In this document: piece by piece, positions 30,690 through 42,600 of the stretch
Layout of the letters: each line of letters opens with the position of its first letter
How positions within the stretch are numbered: the first letter of the stretch is position 1
Assembly (NCBI GenBank): GCA_963970005.1
Contig: CAXAMN010003125.1
Location: 49,444 to 113,443 of the forward strand
DNA from: Durusdinium trenchii
Taxonomy: Eukaryota > Sar > Dinophyceae > Suessiales > Symbiodiniaceae
Direction of reading: 5' to 3'
DNA: 64,000 bases
Program-made: the position numbers and the translations under genes
Notes under the pieces: model-generated
What the model was told of the DNA's origin: nothing
Database searches by the model: none
Seen by the model: only the letters and a program-made list of their open reading frames with translations

Positions 30690-31050
30690 GGACGTGTTGA
30701 GGCCGGCGCGTGGAAGGAAAAAACACTGCATGGCGCGTGTGTGACTTGGAGTTTGGAGGCTTGACGCTTGACTTCTGGAGGGAGTCTCACCTTTGTCGCA
30801 TGACTTTCGGAGGATGTCCGGTCTGAAACGTTTGCGCTGGAGAGTTGACGCTTGACCTTGCCAGGAAGTCTCGTAAGAAACGCTCATTTTCGAGACTTGA
30901 CGTGTGACATTTCGAGGAACTGAGTCTCGTACGAAACGCTTGTTTTCGAGACTTGATGTGTAATAAGTCTGGTACGAAACGTTCATTTTGGGGCATGACC
31001 CGTGCAATTTGGGGGAAGTTTTCTCGGATGTCGCTGCACCTTGCGGTTTG
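30690..31050. repeat. 52-bp minisatellite, diverged copy
   Basis: Units of GTCTCGTAxGAAACGCTCATTTTCGAGACTTGACGTGTGAC (each under 60 bp) repeat from about 30690. The clearest are at 30870, 30925 and 30970. The same unit forms the array at 63751-63905, and both arrays are followed by GCACGGCCTTGGTGGAAA. Confidence 0.7.
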
Positions 31051-31246
31051 GCACGGCCTTGGTGGAAACTGCGCTTAGGCGGCTCTGTGCTATTGGCGGG
31101 AAGGAAGCATGCGTGTGTACACGCTGCGTGTCGCTGGTGAGCGGTATGGTTGGCGGTGTCGCGTCACATGGCTGCATCTAGTTTATGGTACACCGTTCGG
31201 CGAAATTACGACCGTGATGACCGTGGTGTTGCCATATGGTGTGACG

Positions 31247-31310
31247 CAGCCTCGGTGGCAAGTTCATCTGCCCGGCTCCATGCCAGTGGGGCATGGATTC
31301 ATGCGCGCAG
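31247..31310 (+). repeat. dispersed repeat CCTCGGTGGCAAGTTCATCT (copy 2)
   Basis: Related to 17572-17640 and 63940-63990. Confidence 0.55.
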
Positions 31311-31329
31311 ACGTGGCATGTCGCCGGCG

Positions 31330-31475
31330 AAAGAGTGTCCCACAAGAGGCAAGAGAGTGCACTACAAGAGCGCCCACGAGGGTGCCCCACACGAGCGTGC
31401 CACAAGAGCGCACCAAAAGAGTGCCCTACAAGAGTGTCCCGCGAGAGGGTCCGACAAGAGTGTCCCACCAAGTTG
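31330..31475. repeat. degenerate tandem repeat AGAGTGTCCCACAAG
   Basis: About eight units of roughly 15-20 bases (AGAGTGyCCyACAAG) with variable spacing. Confidence 0.6.
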
Positions 31476-31680
31476 TCAAACAATGTTTGGCCAATGCTTG
31501 GCTTTGTTTTTCGAGTGCGTGTGCGCATTCGGGTTTGTGGGTTCCATGTTGTTCACTTGTGACAGGTTCAAACTCCTGAAAAGCCACCTTTTCATGCACC
31601 TTCTCAAGCATGGCAGGAACGCGCGGAATTTGTGGCACTAAGATTATATTGAAGTATACATATAAAGCTTTGTTCTTGCA

Positions 31681-31732
31681 GGACGAACCAGCAGAGGACG
31701 CTTGCGAGAATGCAGATTCGTGGAAGGAGTGT
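31681..31732 (+). other. single candidate exon, unknown gene
   Basis: A pyrimidine-rich TTTGTTCTTGCAG acceptor precedes 52 bases reading DEPAEDACENADSWKEC, followed by a GTGAGG donor. Acidic protein-like sequence with both splice signals makes an exon likely. The gene it belongs to is unknown. Confidence 0.4.
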
Positions 31733-31859
31733 GGTGAGGTACCGCCCTCAGTTTCTGGTGTGCTTGTATGTGTGCGCGCGAAGTTTTACGCAAAAATTAA
31801 GAGGGTTTCCCGAGTTGTGTATACTACCCATGTTGCGGTTAATCAGAACATTGTAAAGT

Positions 31860-32960
31860 GATAAGCATATAGATAATAACGTCAAAAGTTGTACATTATA
31901 GGGAATAAGACAAAGGGAGTGTTACTCAAACTCAGGTGTGTTTTTGCGTGTGCCTTTTTGGGACGTGTTTTTATTGATTCTTGTTGGTCAAAAACAATTG
32001 AAATATTTTAGAAAAACAACCTGCATCCTTTAAACCAAAACCTGCGATTGGCATGCTGAGAACAGGGAGATTCTAACGAACAAGGAAGGGATTCAGACGC
32101 ATTGTCAAGTCTGGTTTGCCGCTGCCCTTTTCTAAAGTGAAAATGCACCCCAAAGTGAGGCCTGGTGATTCTGCTGTAGGGCACTTGCTGGCCCAGAAGC
32201 CACGTGCCTCTAATTTCCATAGAATCAGACGCAAAGCAAACTCAATTTTAATTTCAACGCGTGGATGCACAATAAGTGCACGTTGACTACGCAAAGAATA
32301 GAATATATTTGGACACCCTCAGTCTGGCTGCCAAAGGTTATCGGAAGGGCAGACATTCATGTTCAAGACCAATAGATTTGACGAAGCCTGACATGGTCAG
32401 GTTGCAAAGCTTCAGAACAAAGCAATGGGTGCTTTGGGGAGGCCAAGCAGGTTTTATGGCCACTGTTTATGGCCACAGGAACGATCACTTGAAGCAGCTT
32501 CAAAAAGTTATTTATAAGGTCAAAAGAAGCAAGACGCAAAGCGCACAAACAAGCAGCATAAATTGATATAACATTGTTGTTGAATGGAAAACTTGTGCAA
32601 CATTAATGAAATGATTTTGACATTCACCTTTACCCACGTGACAGAATGGAGATTCAGGGCATTCTGCAACATATCGTGTACACTTTGACTCTTGGCACAT
32701 GTAGACATCGCGCAAGGCAGCGCCGGATCAATTTGCAAAATTCTGCCTGTAGAACACTGAGGCAGAGTTTACTTTGAGATACCTTGAGTACTATACAGTA
32801 CACCTTTTGTCAGCTTGCCGAAGTTTCACCCCAGTACGCGCTCGATAGTCAGACGGATCCAAAGCATCTGGAAAGCATCCACACAGGTGGATTCCCAGAA
32901 GTAAATCAACCCAGCGTTGCAACCCAACAAGGTTGTGGATTCTAAGGCCTCAATATATCA
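31860..32960. other. no gene seen
   Basis: A 96-codon frame (32276-32566) has no motif and I do not call it. No repeat is recognised before the LTR at 32966. Confidence 0.4.
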
Positions 32961-32965
32961 TAATC

Positions 32966-33109
32966 TGTTGACTCCACCAGCAACAACCAAACAGAGCCAA
33001 CCGTCACCAACAAAGAGACCCTCTTTCATCCACACATACGGAAATCCCGCGCTCCACCCTTGATCTTGGAGGGACAGCAATCACAACCAGTCAACGAGAG
33101 GTTCATTTC
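32966..33109 (-). repeat. 3' LTR of the minus-strand copia element
   Basis: Starts TGTTGACTCCACC on +. It shares AACCAAACAGAGCCAACCGT and the rest with 37414-37563 at over 90%. The inner end is less clear than in the other LTR. Confidence 0.8.
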
Positions 33110-33136
33110 TTGACTGGAATTTAGGGATGTCTGAGT

Positions 33137-33739
33137 TCACTGCCACGTGTATGAGGAGTTCAGACAAAGAAGAACTGACTGGGTTGAATCCTGATTCTTC
33201 AAGCGCTTCTTACTCTTTTGAGCTGACTCAAGAAGGGTGCTCTCAGCCGCAAGAGTATATCGTCCTTCAGTCAAGACACTGATGATCAGACTCTGTATGG
33301 TGATGTGTTTAGTTAGGCCGTCCGCTAAATTGCGAGGGCCTGGGATCCATCGCAAGCGCGCATGTCGACCTTCCGTGCCTTCCCTCAGTTGACTCTTAAA
33401 GGTATCTCTGAGAGCTGCAAGATCAAGAGCAAGAATCATATCTCGAGGAAGGCCTCTCTCTGCCGAGATGTGAACGTACACACTTCGACAGTCAGTTGCG
33501 GCCAACAAGGGAACTTTCAGAGTGCATTTCTCCCACTGACGAAAATTGAAAGCAGGATCCGTGAGTTCACAGAAACAAGCCCGCAAGAATTCTCCGCGCT
33601 CAACTGCCTTGCAAAGACCCATGGACTCGGTGGCTATGGACGATCTCGCCACTCTTTTCAACCGATGAGACAACCAAAACATGCAAGTTGCGGAGACGTT
33701 CTTCTCCAAGATCTCTGGTGTTGAAATCAGCAAAATCAA
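33137..33739 (-). pseudogene. copia RNase H domain
   Basis: The 200-codon frame includes SSIATESMGLCKAVERGEFL (the conserved x-E-A/S-E region), LLAATDCRSVYVHISAERGL (Asp in a copia-like TD block) and ALDLAALRDTFKSQL. It ends RLRWIPGPRNLADGLTKHIT, the W-x-P-x-x-x-N-x-A-D-x-L-T-K motif that closes dinoflagellate and other copia RNase H domains. It directly continues the RT on the same strand, with a four-base overlap and frame change. The domain is almost whole, so this is one of the better preserved parts. Confidence 0.75.
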
Positions 33740-35051
33740 CCTCCTTGTGATCCTTGTCGAGGCATCTTTGCTGGACTAGTATCGCTGATGGTGACAATTA
33801 CTGCTCTACTCAACTCTATACCTGGGATCAGGATCTCATACTTATATTGCTGAGCTCTCTTCACCAAAACGTTGGCATGTTTCACTGTACCGGAAGTGGC
33901 TTCTGACAAGCTCTGTTGAAGCCAGCTAACTTCGAAGCTAAGGTCAGGACGTGTTGACTTTGCTAACCAACATGAAGCTCCAGCTGTTCTTCTGCGATCT
34001 TGGCGAGTAGTCTCTGACACTGGTTCATGTTCGCTGTTCAATTGCTGTTTCGAAATGAGAACTCCTGGTATTTTGTCAGCATGATCAGGGTTGGAGATTT
34101 TCACAGAAAAGTCGTCCAATTGCTTCACATCCGTTTCCTAAACGACAATTTGCCTTTCATACGTGTGATCACAGCTTCAAAGGTCACTGTCCCCGCGATA
34201 ATGATGTCGTCTACGTGAACAGCTAGCACCCCCATCAATTCTGTTTTGTTTCCTTCATTGTCTCTTGCCCAGTACATGAAGACACATTGACTGTCATCTC
34301 TTCCAGCCCAAGGTCTAACAAGAGTGCCCTCAGCTGTCGCCACCGCAAGCGGGGAGCATTGGCTAGGCCGTACACCATTTCGAACAAATCGTCAGGACCA
34401 ACTCCGTCCAATCCTTCTTTTGACGGTCTCAGGTACAATGCTCCGATAGTCATAGACACCTGACAGCCTGACAGAAAGGCTGTTGAAATATCTCCAGCTT
34501 GAAGCCCCCACTGGCTCCCACTTGTAACTTGCGCCAGGAGAAAAACAAGATTCACTCCCATGGAATCAGCAGTGGGTGCGTCTGTTCGGAGCAATTCGAT
34601 GTCAGGGTCTAGATGACCTCCACCATACTAATCGGGACTTAGCAATGAGTGTTTCACCTGAAGCATCTTCGTTGGTCAGGATGAACCGAGTGGGCAAAAG
34701 TCGAGACTTTGCAATGTTCCTGGCATCCTTACCTCTAAGAACTCGTACTGCTCCGAGATCGAGGTTGAAGAGTGCCAATTGTTCTGGAGTCATTTCACTT
34801 ACTTTCCATTCTCGATATTTCTTCTTCTTGCTGTCAGGCAACTGATCTCGACTCAACGGTTCATCCACGCCAGCAAGAAAAACTAGTTGTTTGTGTCTGC
34901 AGTTGCAACGAGAACAGTGGTGAGCAGTCCAAACTAGTTTTGCAGCAGAGTGTTCACAATTGTTTCCCTTAAAGTGCTGTTCCAAATGCTGCAAGTACAA
35001 TGCTTCAGCAACAAACACATCTTTCGTCTTGAGGGGGTCGTTTCCTGGCAA
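33736..35051 (-). pseudogene. copia reverse transcriptase, in three frames
   Basis: 34602-35051 carries the N-terminal part: ARNIAKSRLLPTRFILTNED then LIAKSRLVWW. 34235-34594 gives LQAGDISTAFLSG (motif A with its Asp) and DLFEMVYGLANAP. 34125-34343 gives VLAVHVDDIIIAG (motif C, here HVDD). 33736-34128 gives the thumb region with CWLAKSTRPDLSFEVSWLQQ. The pieces overlap in different frames, so at least three indels have occurred. Both catalytic carboxylate motifs are intact. Confidence 0.8.
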
Positions 35052-35711
35052 GAGAGCGACTGAACTTACTGGAATGGCTCGCTTTCTGAGCTCCTACCGC
35101 ACCTCTAAATTTGCTTCTTTCTTTCAAACGGTCTTTCCAATGAGGTATGGGAGCATAAGGAACGTCATAGCTCGGCGTTTCCAAATAAGGGCCGTCAGTT
35201 TGAGGAGTGGGGAATGGAAGGATGATCGTAATCTTCCTCACATGACATGTCTAAATAAGAACTAGGTCCAACATGTGTCCTGGAAGTCTGTTCAGGGAGT
35301 GACGGATCTATTTCCAGCTCCTGAGACACTTCTTTGGCTGGTCCCTCAAGTCCTGCACTCTGCTCTAAGGGCTCAACAGTTGGATCTAAATGTTCTGACG
35401 ATAGAGCCATTTCAGAATCTGAGGAACTCTAAGGCTGGTGCTAAGGTCAAGACAGGTTCTCCAGTTTCGTGCATGTCTTCGGCGCGATTTAAGGCTGCTT
35501 GGTACTACATTCTTCTGTCGTAACCTCTTGTCCGGGTTCAAGTGGAGTCTGGTTCTGATCTAGGGTCGGAGCCGCTGTACCTGTCAAGTCAACGTAGCCA
35601 CGGTTCTTGGACCCTTGTCCTGATAACTCTTTCAAATGTTCATCCAAATGCTCCTGAACTATTGATTGTCCGATGACAAAACACTGTCACTGGCATGTCT
35701 GCAGTGAACAA
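35052..35711 (-). pseudogene. collapsed linker where integrase is expected
   Basis: Readable fragments include PSYDVPYAPIPHWKDRLKER and an acidic stretch (EEDYDHPSIPHSS; EVSQELEIDPSLPEQ) like that preceding RT in related elements. No zinc-binding HHCC or DDE motif is present, and the space is too short for an integrase of about 400 residues. Confidence 0.55.
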
Positions 35712-36197
35712 TCATCTGTCTCCAAGCGGGGAACAGGGAACAGGCTGAATCACCCCATGTTCCAGCAGCTTGTCTTCCCAACGCTTGAATACAAAAAGCC
35801 CCATGACAGTCTTTTGGCATCCACTGTCAATGATTCCGAGGGCTTCCGGACAAAGGCACGAGCTTGAATCTGACGTCAGCGCTTCCGTCAGCCACACCTG
35901 ATCAGCAATTGCGACCATGTTCGCGGCAAAGGCTTTCTTGGCCGCTGCCTGCGTCTCCTGATACTTCGGGCGCACAGGATCTTTCTTCCAGCGCCCTTGA
36001 GCTCCGCATGCTCTACAGGTGCTTGTTGCCTTTGCCTGATCCAACTCTTGCTGGCGTTCTTCGGAAGACTGACCTTGTGGATGCTTGCTCTTGAAGAAGC
36101 CTCTTGACTTGAACTTTCCTTTCTGCTGAGATTTGGCAGTGCGATAGGCAGCATAGACATCAATGCCTTTTCGCTCAGCTGCTCTCACTACCTGCAT
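35712..36197 (-). pseudogene. gag C terminus with mutated zinc knuckle, and protease active site
   Basis: ATSTCRACGAQGRWKKDPVR lies where a CCHC knuckle (CxxCGxxGHWxxDxxC) belongs. His and the last Cys are both Arg, each one transition away from the original codon. Downstream, CPEALGIIDSGCQKTVMG is a retropepsin active site (D-S-G). The frame then runs VFKRWEDKLLEHGVI to its end. The knuckle can no longer bind zinc in the usual way, whereas the protease motif survives. Confidence 0.65.
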
Positions 36198-36429
36198 CGC
36201 CTCAAGGACTTCGTCAGGGGCAGTGTGCAGTTCGGCCTTTTCGTCGTCATCTCCTTCTAAACTACTGTCATCTTCAGATTCTTCAGAATCCGGCTCATCA
36301 CCCTAGGAAGGGAGGCTAACATGGCATGTCGGGTGTTCCCTTCAGTCTGATGGATTGAGCCCGACCGTCGATCGTAGACAGCATTCAATCCAATCCGCTG
36401 ACTTGGGAACAAGCGCTTGAGAGCATAGG

Positions 36430-37230
36430 CTATGTCCCGGGGGTCGATCTTCTGAACAGTGGATGGCAGAACGAATTCTCTTCAACTGTCAGTCCAGCAC
36501 GCCTCAACAACATCCATGAGAAAAACTTGTCGCTCGCGAACATGTCGTCATCTTCATCTTCTAACTCTCTTCGAGCCTCTTTCAACCGTCGCATGTACCT
36601 GGACATCGACTCTCCATGAGCTCGACGGCACTGCGCAAACTCTTCGGTTACTTCGTCAAGACGGTCTTCTTGAAGCCCTAGGTACTCATCACCCAGGGTG
36701 TCTAAAAGCAACTCCTCCCTTGTCTTTCAACCGTCTTGCGCTCATGTTCTTGGCGATTTCGAGGGCCTCACCTGACAGATGTAACTGTAAGGCCAAGCCG
36801 GTACCATCTTTGCCAACGATTTTGGTGTACCGTTTGACTGCTCTGCGGTACTCCTTGTAGTGCTTCTGTACACCATCAAAGGAGGGAATCTTCACATTGC
36901 GACTGTGGTCAGATCGCTTCTTGGCTTTCGTCTTCTTCTTCTTCTTCCTTTTGTCTTCCGAGCTACTGCTGTCACTGCTCTTGGAACTCGAAGATGAGCT
37001 TGAGGAGGAAGATTCTTGTTTGAACGAGAACGGGAGGCCTCATCTAAGGGAGGCTCTGTGGTGCGCTTCTTCTTCTTCTTCTTCTTCGTTTCCACTGGTT
37101 CTGCTTCCAATGGCTTCTCTGTGGCCACTCCCTTTTCCGTTGCTGTGCCACCGTGCTGCATGGTCACTGTGCCACACAGATTCTCCTCTATCCGATCTCG
37201 CCTCGTGAGAGGTGGGAGTCTGTGCAACAT
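36430..37230 (-). pseudogene. gag of the minus-strand copia element
   Basis: A Ser/Lys-rich N terminus (frame at 36892-37120, runs of Ser, Lys and Arg) leads into VKIPSFDGVQKHYKEYRRAV (36895) and GTGLALQLHLSGEALEIAKN. In another frame MLLDTLGDEYLGLQEDRLDE and MSRYMRRLKEARRELED complete the capsid-like helices. This is the standard dinoflagellate copia gag course. At least one shift lies near 36700. It follows the 5' LTR and primer-binding site. Confidence 0.65.
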
Positions 37231-37401
37231 CGATGGACTGGCGGGAACCGGAACCAGCTCTCAGCTTTCGACATGCTCAATCAACGCGCTCGCACCGACG
37301 GCCGATGGACAAAAGTGGGCTCAACGTCAGCCTTCAAAGACAAACCCCAAAACCGCTCTTCTCACACGGATGGCACGACGACCGATCCGAGTGAGCCAGA
37401 G

Positions 37402-37412
37402 CTCCGCTACCG
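37402..37412 (-). promoter_or_regulatory. primer-binding site (tRNA complement)
   Basis: Reads CGGTAGCGGAG on the minus strand directly after the LTR. Shares GGTAGCGGAGC with the site at 705-715. Confidence 0.65.
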
Positions 37413-37413
37413 A

Positions 37414-37563
37414 TGTTGACTTTACCGGGGGCAACCAAACAGAGCCAACCGTAGCCAACGAAGAGACCCTCTTTCATCCACACATACGGAAATCCCGCGC
37501 TCCACCCTTGATGCTTGGAGGGACAGCAATCACAACCAGTCAATGGAGAGGTTCATTTCAACA
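37414..37563 (-). repeat. 5' LTR of the minus-strand copia element
   Basis: 150 bp, TGTTG...CAACA on +. It lies adjacent to the primer-binding site at 37402-37412. Confidence 0.85.
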
Positions 37564-38400
37564 TAATATATAGCGTTTACTTCGGGAGAAGTGACCGCTT
37601 GCTAAATCAATCCCTTGTATTTTGATTGTCCCTGGCACAGCCACCCTCCAAGTATCGGAAAACTGTTTCCGTCACACCCGGGGAGCTTGTGAGATAAAGT
37701 CGAGTGACGAGGGGGACACAATTCCTGGTGGTGACAAAACAAGACGACTCTTGACAATAAGTCGCCATACATGATTGAAGAGTTTAATAAGTGATGTGAG
37801 ATTCCGTGCTTTGCAGGTTGCTTTGCCACTCAATTTGGCCACTGCTGAAGATGTGATGGCGCTACTGCGGCTTCATTTGAGACTGCTTGTACCCTAGACG
37901 GAGAGTGTTGAGGGATGAGACTGCCGAAAGCAAAGATTCGGAACAGCCCAGGCCATTCGATACATGGGTTTCTGTGTTTTATATTGGTCCACCACGAGAA
38001 GGAGGTGCAGGCGTCTTGCCATGTTTGCCGGTCTGACACGGTGCTTGAAAAAGGTCATTGTACCATAGGGTTTCTACCATATAGGCGCAAGCACGCTACA
38101 AGGGGCTCCTGGCCTTACTACTAAGAACAAGAAACTACTAGCAACAAAGGGCATCGCTACTAGGAGCAAGGGTGACGATTTGCAGTTGTCCTTCATGTTT
38201 TTCCGGACATGCCGGGACATTATGGTAGGTCCAAGATCTGTCACACTGCTTCGTGGAGAGCGTCCTGGTGAAGGCAATACTACAGTGCTTTTCCTTAGAA
38301 CTCTTTTCAATATGTTTTGGTATGGACCTTGAAGTATGCGCTGGCTGAGGCGATGCTATCGTATTTGTCAAAGCCAAATGCGGAGCTCAAGTGACAAGCT
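37564..38400. other. no gene seen
   Basis: No motif, repeat or exon is recognised between the copia element and the coding-like block at 38400. Confidence 0.4.
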
Positions 38401-38650
38401 GAGAGTGGTGGGATTGCCAGCACCACCAGATGTAGAATATGGAGTCAAGTGGATCCATGATTTGCGGCCAGGTTGTTTGTCAAGAACCTTCGGAAGCGAC
38501 CCAGCAAGCTGGTGAGACAACCCCGCGCATTCCTAGAGGATGTTCATGTCAACATTTATTTTGACGACAATGCTAGACCTGAGTTTGCCCTTTTGCCAAT
38601 GCACATGCTCTACGGCATGAAAAGCGCATCAAATGATTTGTACCACTGAT
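38395..38650 (+). other. unrecognised coding-like block, likely gene relic
   Basis: One frame reads DKLRVVGLPAPPDVEYGVKW then IHDLRP. One base over it continues KNLRKRPSKLVRQPRAFLED and VHVNIYFDDNARPEFALLPM, ending HMLYGMKSASNDLYH and a stop at about 38649. The protein-like composition across a single-base shift points to a decayed gene or an unrecognised intron edge. No family is recognised. Confidence 0.4.
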
Positions 38651-41600
38651 TGTTCCTTTGGTGAGTTCTCCTGTTTTCTGTGCTTTGCAAGTGTCCCTTA
38701 GTACGAGAAGCAGTTTCATCAAAAGCATCCGTCTATGCCTGGTGCCTCAAACGGTTTGTAGAAAGAGAGTTTGTGATAGTTTATGGCACAGGACGCGAGG
38801 CCGAAAACACATACGGAGCCTTTAAAGGGCCTCCGTGCTGTGGTATGGTCATATTCAGATTCAAGTTCAATAAGGATGCTGTGTCAAGAAGTCCGGTGAA
38901 ACTCAGGCAAAATCAGACTGGCACGTCTCACGCTTGCCTTGCAGTTTATAAATAATGCACAAGCTGTGCACGGGCCAGCTGTGGAAGGACACTTCAAAAG
39001 AGGATGATGATAGAGACCCCGACATAATCGTCGTAGAACACCAAGCATGATTATATAACGCCACCAATCACGCCGCTCACCAGCAACACCCGCACTACAC
39101 CTGCAGGTTTTCTCGTTACCCAACAGAACGGAGCCACACAAACGGACTCTCCCTACACCTCGCCAAACTGCATGGCGCAGAGACATCACCAATGTAATGA
39201 CTGGTACACGTTACTCTAAACTCTAAACACACGGAAAACTCAGTTCTCATCCCACGGATCCTTGAAGCTACTCCGCACATCTTTGTGCTCGAAGTTGCTA
39301 CTTCTCGGTACACAGTTCACAGAATCATACAGAATCTACTTCATGCAGAATAGTGCGCAAGCACTATGTATTCACATGTCAAAGGTGGCAGTTCTGAGCC
39401 CGACGCTCCTAGAAGCTATTCCGCGAACGACGACATTTCTGCCGAGACCATAGCTCCTAGCCCCCCGTGTTGAAGCTGTGGAGATTGAAAAACACAACAT
39501 CCGGAATCCGGAAGAGTAGGAAAACACTTGTGGAGTGACTTTACATCAAAGAGAATGAGATGCTCGAGTTCTTTTCTCAAACCAGGGCCACAACTCATTT
39601 GTGACACTGTCATCAGTTTCCAACGAGATGTTGGAGCTTTTGCTGGCCTTGTCCGAGATGAAGACTTCTAAGACACACATTTCATGCGAGATATCCTACA
39701 ACGCAGCAATTTTGCAAGACATCTGAAGGTGGAAGATGTGAAAGTAACAGAAGAATCAGAAGAGCTGAGCAAAGCAAAGCAGAAATAGAAGGGTGTATAA
39801 AGAGCGGAAGAGGAAGTCTCTCCCGTGCTCAGATCGTCAACTTCCATTTTTAGAGGGAGGTGTTCAAATTGCTTCCTTTGCATGTCATGCATGTCTAACT
39901 CCACCCATGTGTTCATTGACCTTCTTTCTGACTCTACTCTGCTGTACTGTCCTGTGCTTTTCTCCTCGTGACATTTCTAAATGGCCGTAACACGGAAGTG
40001 TCCCATTTCTCTTCTAAATATATACATAAACTATAATAAACGTTGGTTTGACAAAGTTCTAAGTTCTGTGTCTGTGCGTCTTTTTGAATCGGAACATGTA
40101 CACAGTGTAAGCCTCATCAAAACCTATACCCTATACAATCAAACTGTGCCAGCGTGCAAACAGCCGTGACGAATTGGATCTTGAAGGCTGAGACATTTGA
40201 GAGAAGAAATTGTGAACATATTTGGTCAAAGATGTATTTCTTGCGCCGCTAGTTCTTCATAGTTGGCTTCGGGCCTTCGGGTGCAAGCGGCACAAGAGGT
40301 TCGTTCGCAGAACTAAGGGGATTCATTTTCGTTCGCACTCGCTCACACTCGAACTGCTTGGGAATAAATCAAGATCATATAGAAGTATATAAGTTTATAA
40401 TATATATATATATGTACATTATTGAATTGTACATTTAAGTCAGTTTCTATCAGTAAGCATCCGGCGTCACAAAAAGCTAGAAAGCGATTGACCAGATCCA
40501 TGATGACATCCTGAAGAATATATATAGATTAGTACAAGGATATGTTAAGGGACTATGCATAGAAATTACATGTAATTAGTGGAACTTCAGTGTGGACTTT
40601 GGCTTGGGAACTGCAGGAATTTCAGAATTCCATATTGTCGTGAATTTTCATGTCATATGCTGGTGATCTTTTGATGTTCCCTTCATTGCCTCATTTGAGC
40701 CAGACTTGCTACTTAAAACGACGACTGGCGCATTCGATTATTTGAGATATTGGAATCTGAGAGGAGAATTTTGTAAAGATCTGACAAACGATGGTTCCAA
40801 GGACATTAATAGCATATTTTCCACCAAAGGGCAGAAGCAAGTGCATAGTGGTTGAATGTGTTGTGTCGCACAGTGGTTTTGCGGCGGTGGATTGCTGTCA
40901 CTCTTGCTGGCTTGAGTAGTGGCTTGTCGTCATTTTGATGATAATCTGATAAACACGGTTTGTGCTGACATGTGCTGACCCACGGAGATGTGTGGTAATT
41001 AATTTGTCGAGATCTATATATGGTGTAGTTTGCGGATCTTCAGGCAGCACAGCGGCAACCTGACAACGATTGCAGTGCAGAATGAAGTACTTAAACTTAA
41101 TGTAAGGTAATCACAAGTGGTTTTGTTCCGTGCGAGATTTCCACCGACAATGCCAAGACCAGGAAGGGGGCTCACCAGTGTGTTGGTTGCCTTTTGAACC
41201 GCTCAAGTTCTTTTTCTGGGCAAGCTTCGTTTTTGGCGGTTTTTGTGCACACAGCTGCTGGCTCTGACGTATTTGTCCATATGTGCGGTGGCCTGTGCGG
41301 AAGTTACTGTATGTCATATACTTTGGCATACCGTACAGGATATACTCCGACAGAGTGTGGAAGGGCTATGAGCCGGCATTGAAGATTCAAGTCATACGTT
41401 TGTGTTTCTGCCTCTGCCGCATGCAACATATTGGTTCCTGCTTCACAACCAGTACATCCAGCTAATTCTGTTTTGGTTTGATGCCTTCCACAAAATGTTT
41501 CACTTCAGCTGGTGAGGAGCGTGACGGGCTTTTCGCACAACGAAGTGGGGCTTCGTGGGGTTTCAATCTCAGTCACCTAATAACACCTATGACACCTGTG

Positions 41601-42600
41601 GGATGTTGGTTGCTGTTTTTGGCCTTTGAACGTGATTGTTGCTGGATGTTGCCGGCGATATTTGATGATTCTTGGACCCCTCTTTTCAGCTCACTGAGTC
41701 TCGCACCTTTTGGCCCTTAGCATTTTTGCCATTTGCGCTACGTACTAGTGGCTAGCAAATTTTAATATACAAATTGTATAAAGTACTACTGTAGTATTTT
41801 TGCTGAGGCTTGGATTGGGAAACACAACTGGTCGGTGAAGGTGAAAAGCTGCCGCCCCGTCCAATGGCATCACCAACATGTTTATTGAAAGAGATTAAAG
41901 AGAGCATGGAGAGATATGGGAGACAAAGTGGCACTTCGGCTGTCAGATGTGAAAACAACATGTGTCTTGATGACTGATTATGTGACTTGTGATCCTTTGT
42001 GCTTTAAGTCTTCCAGGTGATGCAAGTTGGAGAGACACTCATCATTGAGGCGCGAGCTGTGCAGAGTCTTGATGTGCCTTGTTAAAAGCACAGACGTGGG
42101 AGGTGCCTCAGACGGACGAAAATGGGGAGTACAGGTGCTTTAGCGACCAAATGAATTCCAAAATATTCCAAGGCATGCTCGGCAAAGATGTGTCAGTTTC
42201 AGAAACGTGCTTTCAGGTACACAGCCAATGCCTATATGGACAAGACAGATGTGATTAGTAAGCCAGTCAACGAAATCATCGAGGTCAAGAAAGGCAAAAG
42301 TAAGAAGAAGCCTCTCGGCATTCCCAATCATCGTTGAACAGGTGCCAATGACCACGTGACAATATTTAAAGCATTTCTGGTCTGAAGTTGGAAGAGGCTT
42401 CAAGACGTGTTCACGAATGTCACTAAGGGGAGGCCCTGAACCTGATCCATTGCTTCAGTTGCTTGGCCACACTGAGCACCTTTGCACAGTGTCAGTATGA
42501 ATTGACTTCTAGTTTGTTTGTTTGTGCCCACCTTTCCCCACCCTTGCTCGGACAGAGGTTGACATTTGTTGCTTTGAAAGAAGGAAAGCTCCAGAGCTGC
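38651..42600. other. no gene seen; AT microsatellites
   Basis: (TA)n at 40399-40412. A 91-codon frame at 38680-38955 and others have no motif. This is a long quiet stretch that may be intergenic or intronic. Confidence 0.4.

Larger units (their letters stand above)
32966..37563 (-). mobile_element. Ty1/copia LTR retrotransposon, minus strand, integrase-deleted
   Basis: LTR repeats at 32966-33109 and 37414-37563 bracket gag, knuckle, protease, RT and RNase H on the minus strand, in copia order. The right LTR starts TGTTG and ends CAACA, a proper inverted terminus. It is preceded (in element sense) by nothing unusual and followed by a primer-binding site. Outer flanks TAATC and TAATA match in four of five bases, a likely 5-bp target duplication. 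Between protease and RT only about 650 bases remain with no integrase motifs, so the integrase has been lost. Length 4.6 kb. Confidence 0.8.
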
